In this document: in pieces, positions 1 to 12,018 of the stretch
Position numbering within the stretch: the stretch's first letter is position 1
Layout: each line of letters starts with the position of its first letter
From: Ephydatia muelleri
Lineage: Eukaryota > Porifera > Demospongiae > Spongillida > Spongillidae
Direction: 5' to 3'
Length of the DNA stretch: 64,000 nucleotides
Assembly: GCA_013339895.1 (NCBI GenBank)
Contig: JABACO010000001.1
Span: forward strand, 6,288,888 to 6,352,887
Translations under genes and position numbers: made by a program
Notes under the pieces: model-generated
The model's database searches: none
What the model saw: only the letters and a program-made list of their open reading frames with translations
What the model was told of the DNA's origin: nothing

Positions 1-330
1 CCCCACCACACACACACCACCCCACACACACACACACAAAACACCTACTCACCATACCACACACAACCACACCCACATCACCCTACCATACCACAACCCA
101 CCCCCACATCACACACACATACACACCACACACACCCACAACACCAACACACACACACAACACCCACACAACACACACACACCACACCCACCCACACACA
201 CACATCACCCACACACACACACACACAACACACACACACACACACAACACCACACAACACACACACACCACCCACACACCACACACCACACACACACACA
301 CACACACTACAACACCACATGCAGTGACAT
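1..330. repeat. CA-rich simple repeat tract
   Basis: Imperfect (CA)n with frequent CCA and AACA interruptions fills the left edge of the window. The Cys/Val/Trp-rich reading frames it yields are repeat translation and not genes. Confidence 0.9.
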
Positions 331-423
331 GTCTCCACACACAATATGCAGACCACAATCTCACACCATAAATCTCCCTGTGGTAATCATGCACATTCAT
401 GTGCTTAAGTACTTTACCGTTTT

Positions 424-790
424 TTGTGTACAACTGTTGTGTGTGTGTGTGTGTGGGTGTGTAGGTGGTGGTAGTTATGGTGTGTGGTGAGGTGGTATAG
501 TTACTGTGTGTGTGTGTGTGTAGGTGGTACTAGTTATGTGTGTGTGTGTGTAGGTGGTGTAGTTATGTGTGTGTGTGTGTAGGTGGTATAGTTATGTGTG
601 TGTGTGTGTAGGTGGTATCGTTATGTGTGTGTGTGTGTGTGTGTAGGTTGGTGTAGTTATGTGTGTGTGTAGGTGGTATAGTTCTGTTGTGTGTGTGTGT
701 GTGTGTGTGTAGGTGTATAGTTATGTGTGTGTGTAGGTGGTGTAGTTATGTGTGTGTGTTAGGTGGTGTAGTTATGTGTGTGTTTTGGTA
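424..790. repeat. GT-based minisatellite
   Basis: About ten tandem units, each a (GT)n run followed by AGGTGGTATAGTTAT or a close variant such as AGGTGGTGTAGTTAT. The unit is about 25-45 bp, varying with the length of its GT run, so this is a minisatellite with an embedded microsatellite. Confidence 0.85.
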
Positions 791-1311
791 CAGTGGGTAT
801 TAACACAGCGACAAGCTGGTAATCCACATCTTCCCTGACTAGACAGATCTCCCTCCCTTCTCCCTTCTCCCCATCCCCCGCCCCCCCGCCCCCTACACAT
901 ACAGGTGGTCCAGGCTTCCCAGTTCTTCCATCAGATTCCCTATCTCCAGGCTCTCCATGTTTCCGCTGGTACCCTAGAAGGAATGAGTGATGAGAGGAGA
1001 GGAAGGGAGAGAGGAAATTGGGAGGAGAGAAGGGAGAAGGGGAGAGGGAGGATGTAGGAGGGGGGAGGAGGGAGAGGAAGGAGGGGAGAGAGGAGGAGGG
1101 GGAATGTGTGTGGGATAGCGGAGGTAGCTAGGAGGGATCACTTACCTGCTGCCCTGGTATGCCTGGCTTCCCACTGAAGCATGATGAATGGGTGTATATG
1201 TGTGGAGATGGTATGCAGCAAAGTTTTTGCACACACATTAATTCAGTAAAACTACTGCAAATGCACACCTACACATGTGGACACATCATAATCCATACAG
1301 AGATTGTCGAC

Positions 1312-1394
1312 ACACTCACACACATACACACACACACTCACACACATACACACACACACTCACACACATACACACACACATACACACACACACA

Positions 1395-1452
<58 letters not shown>

Positions 1453-1454
1453 TA
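1312..1454. repeat. (CA)n microsatellite
   Basis: Nearly uninterrupted CA with TACA and CTCA variants, lying between collagen-like exons and therefore probably intronic. Confidence 0.9.
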
Positions 1455-1733
1455 CTGTACACACACACTCGCACAGCCTACCTTGCCAGGAGGTCCAGCG
1501 ACACCTTCCTTTCCAGGTAGTCCCTGTTATGGACACATATTCATAATGCACACATACACAGGGGGTCCGTGCAGTACACAGGGGGCACATGCAGTACACA
1601 GGGGGCACACGCAGTACACATATATACACCAACGCTATACCACACATGTACGTAAACACATATACATGTAGGTGCTCCATCACTTCTGGTAGGTCAGGAT
1701 TTCTCCTGCAAGAAGTAGTTGAGCAATGTGCAC

Positions 1734-1765
1734 GCACACACACACACACACCACACACATACACA

Positions 1766-1832
<67 letters not shown>

Positions 1833-2167
1833 ACACACACACACACCACACACCACCCACACACACACACACACACCACACACACACACACCGCACTCAC
1901 ACATACCACACCACCACACGCACACATACACACCACAAGGCACTCATCACACCACACACTACACACACAATACTCACACACCACATACACACCACACACA
2001 CTACATACACCCACACACACACACACACCACACACACCACATACATACCACCACACCACCACACACACTTCACACACCACACACACCACACACCACACCA
2101 CACACACACACACACACACACACACCACACACACCACACACACACACCCCACACACCACCACACACA
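1734..2167. repeat. (CA)n/(CCA)n compound microsatellite
   Basis: About 430 bp of CA repeats broken by CCA and ATACA. All His/Thr frames here are repeat translation. Confidence 0.9.
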
Positions 2168-2439
2168 GGTGAAGGAGGGGAAGAGGGTCACAGCCATGTC
2201 AGACCCACTGGTGTTCCTGAGATCCTGGTGCCCTTTCTTCCGCTTTGTACCCTGTACCATGGAAAACACATGATTACCATGGTTACTCAAGAGATCACAG
2301 TCAGATAGAGGTGTATTTGGTGCATGCAGTCTAAGGAGGGGCTGGAGAACTCTAGATGAGGTGTACACACACCACTAGTGTGACATTACCTGTTCTCCTG
2401 GTGGTCCAATCGGCTCAGGAAGACCCTTCAAACTCTGCA

Positions 2440-3660
<1,221 letters not shown>

Positions 3661-3809
3661 CTGCAGTGGCGTAGCCAGCATTGTTTCCGCGTTGCCCGGA
3701 ACCCCCCCCCCCCTTATATACGGTATAAATATATTTCTAATATTCCGTCATTCCGTACCGATCATTGCACGTGCTCATGCATCATTGTCGGTGCTTCTTG
3801 ATTGCTACT

Positions 3810-3823
3810 CAGTGGCGGATCCA

Positions 3824-3863
<40 letters not shown>

Positions 3864-4924
3864 GGGGGGGGTTGCAACCCCCCCTTTCAGACCCGTAATG
3901 AATAATATTAACATTCACTAATAGGAAATTCGGAACAAAAGAGGAAAGATTTCTAAAGGCGCTTCCACACTAGCAAGGCTAAAAGGCTAACCGAATCGAT
4001 CCGCCGTGCATTGCACATTAATTGTTATTAATAATCATGTACGTGCACATGTAGTTATTAACCATAGATTGATCAATCTTTCTTACGTAAGCTTGTCTTG
4101 TCTTGAACACAAGCTTTATGTGGCATTTTCTGTCAGTGCAGAAGGTTATACAATCTACTCTACGTGATTTAAAACGATCGCTATAGCGATTGCTTGTTCT
4201 GTGATAGCGGAATCAATTTTCTTTCGCTCGTATGCAACCATGCAAGAGGCGATGTAACTTAAAAGTCTTCTCCATACGGCTATCACACTGCACTCTAAAG
4301 AACAAATCAGGACATTTATAAAAACTCTTACTCAAGTATGCATGCAGTTTTCTTACTTTAAAAAGTAAGCATTGATGAACTGATCTATATGATTAAACAT
4401 GAAAATGATCCTACGAGAGATCGAGGCACCGTATACATGTAAATGGTCATGGAGAGCGCTTGCTAGATATCGCCGAAGTATAGCTACATGTAGTTAATCA
4501 ATGAGAAGGATCAAAACATATGCAACATCTTTTGGCTTTGATTTCCATGCATGCGTGCACTATAAAGAAAGAGTACCTGTGGATGAAATCTGCATGCGAG
4601 CACATCCCAGAAAACTGTTTCAAGCATCCGATTGTAGTACATAGGTCTTATAATCGTACATGTAAATGTCTGAATTATTTGATTCATGAAAAATATATAC
4701 TATTTCCGATTTTGCACGCAGTTTTATGTAGTGTTTTGAGCATGATATAATAAAAAAGCGTTGGCGTCTGGGGCGGAGCCCCAGACCCCGCTGGGGGAGC
4801 TTACAGCGCTCCCCCAGGCCCCCTAGCTGGGCGGGCAGGGTTCCCCCTCCCGCACCCGCCCCTCTTTAATTAATCATTATTCATTAACAACCCCCCCTTT
4901 TCTGAAATCCTGGATCCGCCCCTG
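3810..4924. mobile_element. hAT-like MITE, CAGTGGCGGATCCAG termini
   Basis: CAGTGGCGGATCCAG begins at 3810 and its inverted partner CTGGATCCGCCCCTG ends at 4924 with one mismatch. GCTACT flanks both sides. Just inside the left end is a poly-G run of roughly 35 nt, then GTTGCAACCCCCCCTTT. The right part carries GGGGCGGAGCCCCAGACCCC and CCCCCTAGCTGG. It shares both ends and this internal block with the element at 12019-12817, so the two are one family. Confidence 0.65.
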
Positions 4925-4931
4925 GCTACTA

Positions 4932-5166
4932 TACATGGGCGTACGCAGGGGGGGGGGGGGGGGGGGGGGGGGGGGGTCGATGGTTTCGAACGACCCCCAA
5001 ACAAAGGTATCGGACCTGAAGCGGACTGCCCCCCCCCCCCCCCCCCCCCCACACTTTTCGTATATCGGCCTGAAGTGGACTGTCCCCCCCCCACCCCCCC
5101 CACCCCACTTTTCGTATGGGGCCTGACCTTAAGCACCCCCCTCGCTGAAATCCTGTATACGCCACT
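4932..5166. mobile_element. Small G/C-tract MITE-like element
   Basis: GGCGTACGCAGG followed by a G run of about 28 nt pairs with CCTGTATACGCCACTG at the other end. The centre is made of poly-C runs and two related segments containing ACTTTTCGTATNGGGCCTGA. It has no coding capacity, and the boundaries are approximate. Confidence 0.4.
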
Positions 5167-6168
5167 GCATGTACGCTAAGTACTATTGCGCTTACCCAGT
5201 ACCGGTAATGACGTAAATTAGTAACTTTGCCTCACGTCACACGTGTTCAAAATTGAATAACACTCAAAACATACATTAAAGGCTATTAACAAAATTCGAT
5301 GCGTACGCCCATGCTATACACAAAATAGATATAGCAATAAAATGCCACGATATGTTACTTCTGCCGGCATGCATATTAATACTAATAATATTTAAATAAC
5401 ACTACCTGCGTGACTTTCATGACTTCATAATGATAAAGTTTCTGGGGCGGAGCCCCAGACCCCGATGGGGGAGCTTACAGCGCTCCCCATACCCCCTAGC
5501 TGGACTAGGAGGGGGCTACGCCCCCTCCCGCACCCACCCGTCCTATCGGAAACCCCCCCGTACAATTCCTGGCTACGCCACTGGGCTGCATGGAGTCCAC
5601 CCACACCGCTACGTGGAAAGAGTTTCCACGTAGCGGTGATCCGCAGCTGTGGGAATAAGGGTCTGGGTACGAGACTACATTGCTCAGCCTCTTTTATGTC
5701 TTCCTTAACATCTTAATTGTAAAACGTAACTACTTTACTTAAGTAGCACAACCTAGGTTTTGTCCAACCCTTTCTTCGCACGAATCGCAGGAGCTAAATA
5801 TGCCCACTCTTTGCCAAGGCAAGCAATTGGTGCGGGCAGCAAAACTACAGTCTCTGTGTTCAACACAACGTCTCAGCAACACCTACACTGTATACTGATA
5901 TGGGGTCCAAGCTGCCGCCATAGCGTTAATAATGTGGTCAAACGATGGATCGATATGCCATCAATGTACGAGCGCTTCGAGATGCCAGACCAACGTATTA
6001 AGTCTGGGGACGAGACTAGATACAATAGGGTAATAATGTATTGTAATAAGCGACAGCGTGCATCACCTCCTGATAGCAACGATGTTCCTAATGATCTCGC
6101 CCTTCCAATTTGCTTCCCAAACCGATAGTTTGGAATCAAACTATCAAACGAGATTTGCACACATATTT

Positions 6169-7782
6169 ACAGTGGATAGCGTGATAAGTGTCGTTAAAAT
6201 TTTTTTCCATCACCTTTGTGTTAACTTGAAATTTTCTAATCAACAAAAAGAGAATATGAAAATCTAATTGCACAGTGATGTTTTAAAACTATTTTTCAAT
6301 ATCACATGAAAATTAAAATAGTTAACTAACTAAAATTGCTAATATACACTCATTTTCATTAATCAATATCCAAAAAACACGTTTTGAAGGCTTTCTCCAT
6401 GCCTAGTGGATGGATTGGGATGAAATTTGCTTCATAACTATGGCTCGTTGGTACAAAGCGTTTGGCCAAGTCAGTTTTTAAACGCGGGAAAAAGGTAAGG
6501 CGTTGCGGTGCTTGATGCGTCATTTAGTTCCTCTAAGGTTAGCATCGCCGTTTTATACTACGTTAATGATACTTTTCAGGAGCTTGTAAAATGATTTCAA
6601 TATGCCTGGCCTACCGGAAAAGTGCTCTTTTCGGGCAATATCGCGCACTTTGCTGTACAGAATATCAACTTGTGTGTGACAGAGCAAAACACGGAGCCAT
6701 TTTTGTGATTTTACAATGAATTTCATTCAAAATGTGACGCAATGATAGTATTCATTCATTGTTGATGGTGTTGTTGGTGAGTTACACGGTTCTTTTCAGA
6801 ACCAAACTAGCGATGATCAAGATGCAGCAAGTGCGAGTCGTTTGGCAAGATAAACGTAGTGTCACGATTCACAACGAGGACCATTCTATTCTTTTTCTCA
6901 GATTTTGGGTTCCTTAACTGCATCAAGTTTCAAGTTCCTTAACTGCATCTTTGACAATATCCGATTTTTTTCGTCTCAGCTTCGTGTCCAAGTCGGCAGA
7001 TTTGTTAATTGATCGCACGCTGCTGGTATGCAGCGCGCGGGTTACCTCTGGGCTTCCCTTTCCGTAGCTCCTTCCAAACTGATGCCGCCTTTCTGCTAGC
7101 GGACATTGCCAAACGACTCGCACTTGCTGCATCTTGATCATCGCCAGTTTGGTTCTGAAAAGAACCGTGTAACTCACCAACAACACCTTCGAGCTCCGCC
7201 ATCAACAATGAATGAATACTATCATTGCGTCACATTTTGAATGAAATTCATTGTAAAATCACAAAAATGGCTCCGTGTTTTGCTCTGTCACACACAAGTT
7301 GATATTCTGTACAGCAAAGTGCGCGATATTGCCCGAAAAGAGCACTTTTCCGGTAGACCAGGCATATTGAAATCATTTTACAAGCTCCTGAAAAGTATCA
7401 TTAACGTAGTATAAAACGGCGATGCTAACCTTAGAGGAACTAAAATGACGCAGCAACGCCTTACCTTTTTCCCGCGTTTAACAACTGACTTGGCCAAACG
7501 CTTTGTACCAATGAGCCATAGTTATGAAGCAAATTTCATCCCAATCCATCTACTAGGCATGGAGAAAGCCTTCAAAACGGGATATTGATTTATGAAAATG
7601 AGTGTATATTAGCAATTTTAGTTAGTTAACTATTTTAATTTTCATGTGATATTGAAAAATAGTTTTAAAACATCACTGTGCAATTAGATTTTCATATTCT
7701 CTTTTTGTTGATTAGAAAATTTCAAGTTAACACAAAGGTGATGGGAAAAATTTTTAACGACACTTATCACGTTATCCACTGT
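6169..7782. mobile_element. Long foldback element with ~680-bp arms
   Basis: The left arm (6169-6847) is repeated in inverted orientation at 7107-7782 with only scattered differences. The ends ACAGTGGATA and TATCCACTGT mirror each other. The unique centre (6848-7106) carries the rest of a short minus-strand reading frame whose first codons lie inside the right arm. The right arm has about 15 bp, including the frame's initiator region, that the left arm lacks. I saw no target-site duplication. It looks like an inverted duplication of one end of a larger element. Confidence 0.7.
6923..7208 (-). pseudogene. Unrecognised short coding remnant inside the foldback
   Basis: An ATG at 7206-7208 opens a hydrophilic frame of about 65 codons (start MAELEGVVGELHGS). 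It is continued, after a one-base shift near 7010, by a Lys/Asp-rich segment ending KDAVKELET at 6923. The basic, low-hydrophobicity composition with no membrane segment suggests the N-terminus of a DNA-binding or transposase protein, but I recognise no family. The first part lies in the right arm of the foldback, and an inverted partial copy is present near 6775-6847. Confidence 0.35.
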
Positions 7783-7934
7783 ACCTCTGAGGCACAATTT
7801 ATTAATCTCTGCCCCAGACCCCAAAGTGACGCAATCCATCTGGTGCAGCGATAAATTGGGTCTGTCTGGGCCAGGGCTGAGACACCTTATCCGTCCGCAG
7901 CTGACCCCCCAGCCCCTGGCCCGTAGCCAGGCTT

Positions 7935-8512
7935 TGTGTTGGAATACGATGTAACTGGAATAGTGCGAGCAAGTTGCAGCACAATTCTAATATTGGGGTG
8001 AATTTCATGCAGCATCACAATCTTTTATTGCTGATGATGGTGATGAAGGTAGTTTTTCATATAGGGCATCACTATATTTTGATTTCCATCGCATTAGTTC
8101 TAGCTCCAGAAGCTCAGGGGATAGAAGGTCATCATGGTATACTTCAACAATTCTAGACAGATTGATTTCCTTTGAATGCTTTTTATGCCTAATATTGAAC
8201 CAGCTGTGATTGATAATAATGAAAACTGTTCTGCTAGGTGAGTGGAGATGTGGTCGAGAAACGGTATAGCAGCATTCCGCTTTTTATAATAATCAAGAGG
8301 AGAATCAGAAGACATATTGCTTCGATGCTGCTGCCTTGCAGCAATATGGCGAGGCATTGACACTGAGCTTCCAACTTTCTCTGCCATTCTATTTGAGTGA
8401 TTGTAAATAAGTTATTGACGCTCATACCCTCAATCATTTCATATACCCATGCATCTACAATTGTTTTGTTTTGTTCGTTGGGGAAGAAATTGCTCCATTG
8501 AACAGCAGTTAG

Positions 8513-8515
<3 letters not shown>
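7935..8515 (-). pseudogene. hAT transposase remnant (P52rIPK/DUF4371-like)
   Basis: Minus-strand frames with shifts reproduce a familiar part of hAT transposases related to the 52-kDa repressor of the inhibitor of protein kinase. The order is [12 protein letters not shown], then PRHIAARQQHRSN with PLDYYKK and IPFLDHISTHLAEQF (8100-8387), then DLLSPELLELEL and MRWKSKY, and finally a degraded NIRIVLQLARTIPVTS near 7975. Several frameshifts and stops make it non-functional. The C-terminal dimerisation segment is cut off on the low-coordinate side. Confidence 0.6.
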
Positions 8516-8516
<1 letters not shown>

Positions 8517-8579
<63 letters not shown>

Positions 8580-8660
8580 TGTGTGTATATGTGTGGTGTG
8601 TGTGTGTATGCGTGTGTATGCGTGTGTGTGTGTGTGCGTGTGTATGTGTGTGTGTAGGCA
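8517..8660. repeat. (GT)n microsatellite
   Basis: Pure GT from 8517 to 8577, then imperfect GT with TATGCG variants. It is followed by CCCGTAGCCAGGGGGG and a poly-C run (about 8700-8724), resembling one end of a CAGTGGCG-type MITE without a clear partner. Confidence 0.85.
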
Positions 8661-9259
8661 GGCCCGTAGCCAGGGGGGTGCAAACGGGTGCAATTGCACC
8701 CCCCCCCCCCCCCCCCCCCCCCCCGCTTGATACAAGGTCCGCTCGTTACATACATTGTTGACAATCGACACTTATACTTATAGTGACAACTGCCAGCTGT
8801 CAGGTAATAGTTCCATAGTTCTTAGTATCGCCGCCGCGCACTTCAGACCGACTTGCACTTGATCTAAAATGGGTTATGTGAACAACGCGAACGGGAAAGG
8901 AAAAGAGACGCACACACAGAATTATAACTACTCTCACAGTCAACTTATAATTTAAAAAGCCGTTGTCTCGTCCCTAGCCAATGCGGACCCGCAGTGTGGG
9001 GAACAGACCATATTTGATAACTCCACCCACCGATGCTCAATGTTCAGTGGCAGACAAAGCGGCAATTAGCTCATGTAGTTACGCGATCATAAATTGCATC
9101 CCCATAAATCAACACAGTGTTTTGTACAAATTTGAATCGGCGTTTATAAGCCAGTGAAGGTAGTCTAGACCTCATGGCGGTCATCTGGTCCCCAGACTAT
9201 TGTGAGTGCGTGAAATAATGAAATGGTGCACACTCGCGCTCGTATGCAAACATGCACAG

Positions 9260-9462
9260 CACATGCACACACGCACGCACACACATACGTGTACACACAC
9301 ACAAACACGCACACACACACATACGTGTACACACACACAAACACGCACACACATGCACACACATACATGTACACACATGCACAAACACGCACGCACACAC
9401 ATAACATATACACAAACGTACGCACCACACACACACACACACACACACCACACACCCACAAT
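9260..9462. repeat. CA-rich repeat with ~44-bp tandem unit
   Basis: ACACGCACACACACACATACGTGTACACACACACAA-type units recur two to three times, followed by plain (CA)n. Confidence 0.7.
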
Positions 9463-9470
9463 ATAATACC

Positions 9471-9520
9471 ATTATACTCTTGTTCATATTACAACTTGTA
9501 ATATGAACAAGAGTATATAA
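9471..9520. repeat. Near-perfect hairpin
   Basis: ATACTCTTGTTCATATTACAA is followed immediately by its reverse complement. The result is a stem of about 21 bp with almost no loop, at the outer edge of the 1.2-kb palindrome. Confidence 0.8.
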
Positions 9521-10698
9521 TGGTGTAGGTTTATAAATTCTGTGTATAGATCATCAGTCATGTTTTTGAGTTCAGGATATTAGGAGACAAAGAGCCCATC
9601 CGGTGGGTGGGAGCAGTACAGCTGCCACATGCAACACGACTTGATTTAAACCCGCCAACATCCGTTGCCTTTTGTCACCTGCATGGAGCAGCATACGTCA
9701 GACACGTGCATCAACGAGGTGCCATGGAGCATTGTGTTTACTGATCGACACGGATGATTAGGACTACCGCTATACATTTGGTTCACTTCGTCTCTTTTAC
9801 CCTCCCTTTATTTTACAGCGCGTATCCGCAAGGTTATTCACTTCAGCATAGACTTTGATGTACCCTACAGCTACTAATACTTATAATCAAGCTCTATAAT
9901 TACCGCTTGGCTGGAAGTGTATGCACGCAGTGTCCCGCCTCGGCGGTAGAGTCCTGTGGAGCTTGGAGTGCATGGGATGCCTATCTGGACAAAGTTAAGG
10001 TGGACTCCATGCAGCCTCGCCTCAATCTCACATCAGTGCGCCGTCGAATGCCATGCATGCATGCATGCAGGCTAGCAAGTTCTTTATTCTTGAAATGTAT
10101 GAATTTGTGATAAATTCATACATTTGAAGAATATTGAGGCTATTAAGAGAACTTGCTAGCCTGCATGCATGCATGCATGGCATTCGACGGCGCACTGATG
10201 TGAGATTGAGGCGAGGCTGCATGGAGTCCACCTTAACTTTGTCCAGATACGCATCCCAACTCCAAGCTCCACAGGACTCTACCGCCGAGGCGGGACACTG
10301 CGTGCATACACTTCCAGCCAAGCGGTAATTATAGAGCTTGATTATAAGTATTAGTTTAGCTGTATAGGACACATCAAAGTCTATGCTGAAGTGAATAACC
10401 TTGCGGATACGTGCTGTAAAATAAAGGAAGGGTAAAAGAGATATAAAGTGACCCAAATGTATAGCGGTAGTCCTAATCATCCGTGTCGATCAGTAAACAC
10501 AATGCTCTATGGCACCTCGTTGATGCATGTGTCTGACGTATGCTTCTCCAGGTGACAAAAGGCAACGGATGTTAGCGGGTTTAAATCAAGTCGTGTTGCA
10601 TGTGGCAGCTGTACTGCTCCCACCCACCGCATGGGCTCTCTGTCTCCTCTTATCAAAAACACGATGATCTACACAGAATTTATGAATCTATACACCAT
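9518..10698. repeat. 1.2-kb near-perfect palindrome
   Basis: 9518-10106 and 10111-10698 are inverted copies. TTTATAAATTCTGTGTAGA at the left end pairs with TCTACACAGAATTTATGAA at the right, and the turn is at AATTTGTGATAAATT. There are small indels (14 bp near 10130) and few substitutions. No transposase is present. The outer ~270 bp of the arm occurs a third time at 13420-13690, next to the degenerate PLC copy. It may be a foldback transposon or an inverted duplication next to the PLC gene. Confidence 0.8.
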
Positions 10699-10773
10699 GC
10701 AGCTATACAGAAATGCATATAATGCGACATTGAAATAATATATAGGGTTGCTGATTGATATACTGAGCAGTAT

Positions 10774-11646
10774 TTAGCGGCCCAGTGTTGCCTGACCTCT
10801 TATAAAGTTAGAATTTGTTAAAATGATGTCTCTGATGAGTTCGGGCCCTGGATAGTCGGTTGCAATAATTCCAAGTCGACCCTCTTTCTTTCCACGCACA
10901 TACTCGTGAAGCTTCGGGTTCATTGATCTAGCTAGTTCACGCGGAGCTTGAATTCCACTGGTGAAGCTTGAAAATGTTAGGAACAGCGCAGTGGGGCTAG
11001 TGCTGCTTTGCAGGGCTGTATCGAGGTGGTTTCTTACATATGCCCACTTATTCGTTGCAGAAGTTTTCCAGTGATCTTCAAGGTGGACGTCTGCCCAACG
11101 GATGCCCATCGTTCCATCAGCAAAGCCATCCACAACCACAATTTTCCCGCGACATTGTTCGAGCGTTGGAATCTGGTTAATTGTCCAAAACCGATCAGCC
11201 GGAAATGCATCAATGGCGATTCGCACCTGCTGCGCGAAGGTCCGCCCCCTCGTGTTCTCCGCTGCCGAGTACGTTTCCTCGATTCGCATGATAATGACTT
11301 CGGATGGATTCGCCTCCAAAAAATTTATCGTTGTTTGCAGTACATCCTCAAAATAGACACCTTCGTATACGAAGCCATGGTACACAGGCAAACTGTCCCT
11401 GTAATGTCGGCACCGGATATCTAAGAAGCGAATCCCCAACGAGAGTTGGACAATAAGTGCGAGGGACTGAGTCCAAGCCCAGAGGACGCCAGCATGTGCC
11501 ATCGTGTCATGCGTCCCCGGGATCGAGAGTTGCGCAATGCTCGTGTTGTCCGGAAAGTCTTGCATCCAGTTCAGATGACTGTACGCTCGATCGGGAGGGT
11601 CCGCCACATTCCAATAGTCAGGGTCTCTGGCGTTAATATTCCCCAT
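10774..11646 (-). CDS. PI-PLC X-domain phospholipase, intronless
   Basis: The 290-codon uninterrupted frame starts at ATG 11644-11646 (MGNINARDPD). The single-domain layout is that of bacterial and fungal phosphatidylinositol phosphodiesterases, which cleave PI-type lipids by general acid-base chemistry. Residues about 43-52 read SIPGTHDTMA with the first catalytic His. GIRFLDIRCR follows at about 72-81 with the conserved Asp and Arg, then VYHG with the second His, and later IIMRIEE and KIVVVDGFAD. There is no signal peptide or membrane segment. The N-terminal MGN could be a myristoylation site, which is inference. Length is usual for the single-domain class; eukaryotic signalling PLCs with PH, EF and C2 domains are much larger. 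A decayed second copy lies at 13815-14240, and both copies adjoin the palindrome-arm repeat. Lack of introns plus this type of domain could mean horizontal origin or a retrocopy; neither is shown here. Confidence 0.85.
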   Translation of the reverse strand: MGNINARDPDYWNVADPPDRAYSHLNWMQDFPDNTSIAQLSIPGTHDTMAHAGVLWAWTQSLALIVQLSLGIRFLDIRCRHYRDSLPVYHGFVYEGVYFEDVLQTTINFLEANPSEVIIMRIEETYSAAENTRGRTFAQQVRIAIDAFPADRFWTINQIPTLEQCRGKIVVVDGFADGTMGIRWADVHLEDHWKTSATNKWAYVRNHLDTALQSSTSPTALFLTFSSFTSGIQAPRELARSMNPKLHEYVRGKKEGRLGIIATDYPGPELIRDIILTNSNFIRGQATLGR

Positions 11647-11649
11647 AGA

Positions 11650-12018
11650 TGCTACTCAACTGTATCTTGGAGAAATTTCCTTTTTGCTGTATGCAGTCCA
11701 CGCGCTTTGACTATACACGTAACTTTGGTCGCATGAAAAAAAAAAAAGAAATCGTTATTGCTTTATATGCACGCTTCACACACAAAATAAATTATAGTTC
11801 AGGATATTATAATCTAGCGTGGCATTATGGTGTCCTGTTGAAACGAGATTACGTAATGATAACCTGAGACATACCGTCTCCTCCCACTTCATAATAATTG
11901 GATTATTAATTCAGCAGCGTAGGAATGAAAACTGTTTTTTACCCACCGTATGTAATTAGTTGTAGGTTGCTGCCTTGTCAGCACCTGTGCATGTGTGCGT
12001 GTGTGCGTGTGTGTGTGT
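11650..12018. other. Region upstream of the PLC gene
   Basis: It includes the presumed promoter side of the minus-strand PLC gene. I saw no recognisable TATA or other motif. It contains an A11 run near 11739 and a GT run before 12019. Confidence 0.4.

Larger units (their letters stand above)
903..2434 (-). pseudogene. Collagen triple-helix gene fragment (several Gly-X-Y exons)
   Basis: Short minus-strand blocks bounded by AG and GT dinucleotides encode Gly-X-Y repeats. At 2390-2434 (45 nt) the peptide includes GLPEPIGPPGEQ and the donor is gtaatg. At 1482-1523 (42 nt) it is GLPGKEGVAGPPGK with donor gtaggc. At 1146-1173 it is GKPGIPGQQ with donor gtaagt. At 903-973 it includes HGEPGDRESDGRTGKPGPP with donor gtatgt. 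Two more blocks, near 1668-1715 and 2190-2250, read as Gly-X-Y only if single-base shifts are allowed. Small exons and good donors are typical of fibrillar or short-chain collagen genes, whose product is a secreted structural protein. The 42- and 28-nt exons do not join in one phase, and Gly is replaced in two triplets. It may be a decayed copy, or a live gene with assembly errors next to the CA arrays; both ends of the gene lie outside what I can recognise. Confidence 0.55.
3664..5583. mobile_element. Outer hAT-like MITE or composite, CAGTGGCGTAGCCAG termini
   Basis: The left terminus CAGTGGCGTAGCCAG at 3664 is matched by its exact reverse complement ending at 5583. GGCTG lies immediately outside both ends (3659-3663 and 5584-5588). 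The subterminal sequence carries C/G homopolymers and a GGGGCGGAGCCCCAGACCCC block near 5440-5460. There is no transposase. At least one other MITE (3810-4924) is nested inside. The termini resemble hAT MITEs; the direct repeat visible is only 5 bp where 8 would be usual, so the family call is tentative. Confidence 0.6.

Noticed and set aside
78-433. Cys/Val/Trp-rich and His/Thr-rich frames over the CA/GT tracts (also at 1159-2368, 2715-3174, 8234-8771 and 9165-9501)
   Set aside because: They are translations of dinucleotide repeats; all frames are open because the repeat has no stop codons.
5760-6128. 122-codon plus-strand ORF (MSNPFFARIAGAKYAH...)
   Set aside because: No recognisable domain, no splice structure, and its end runs into the border of the foldback element; open by chance as far as I can tell.
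10028-10480. 150-codon minus-strand ORF and its plus-strand twin at 9907-10110
   Set aside because: They are mirror images produced by the palindrome; no family resemblance.
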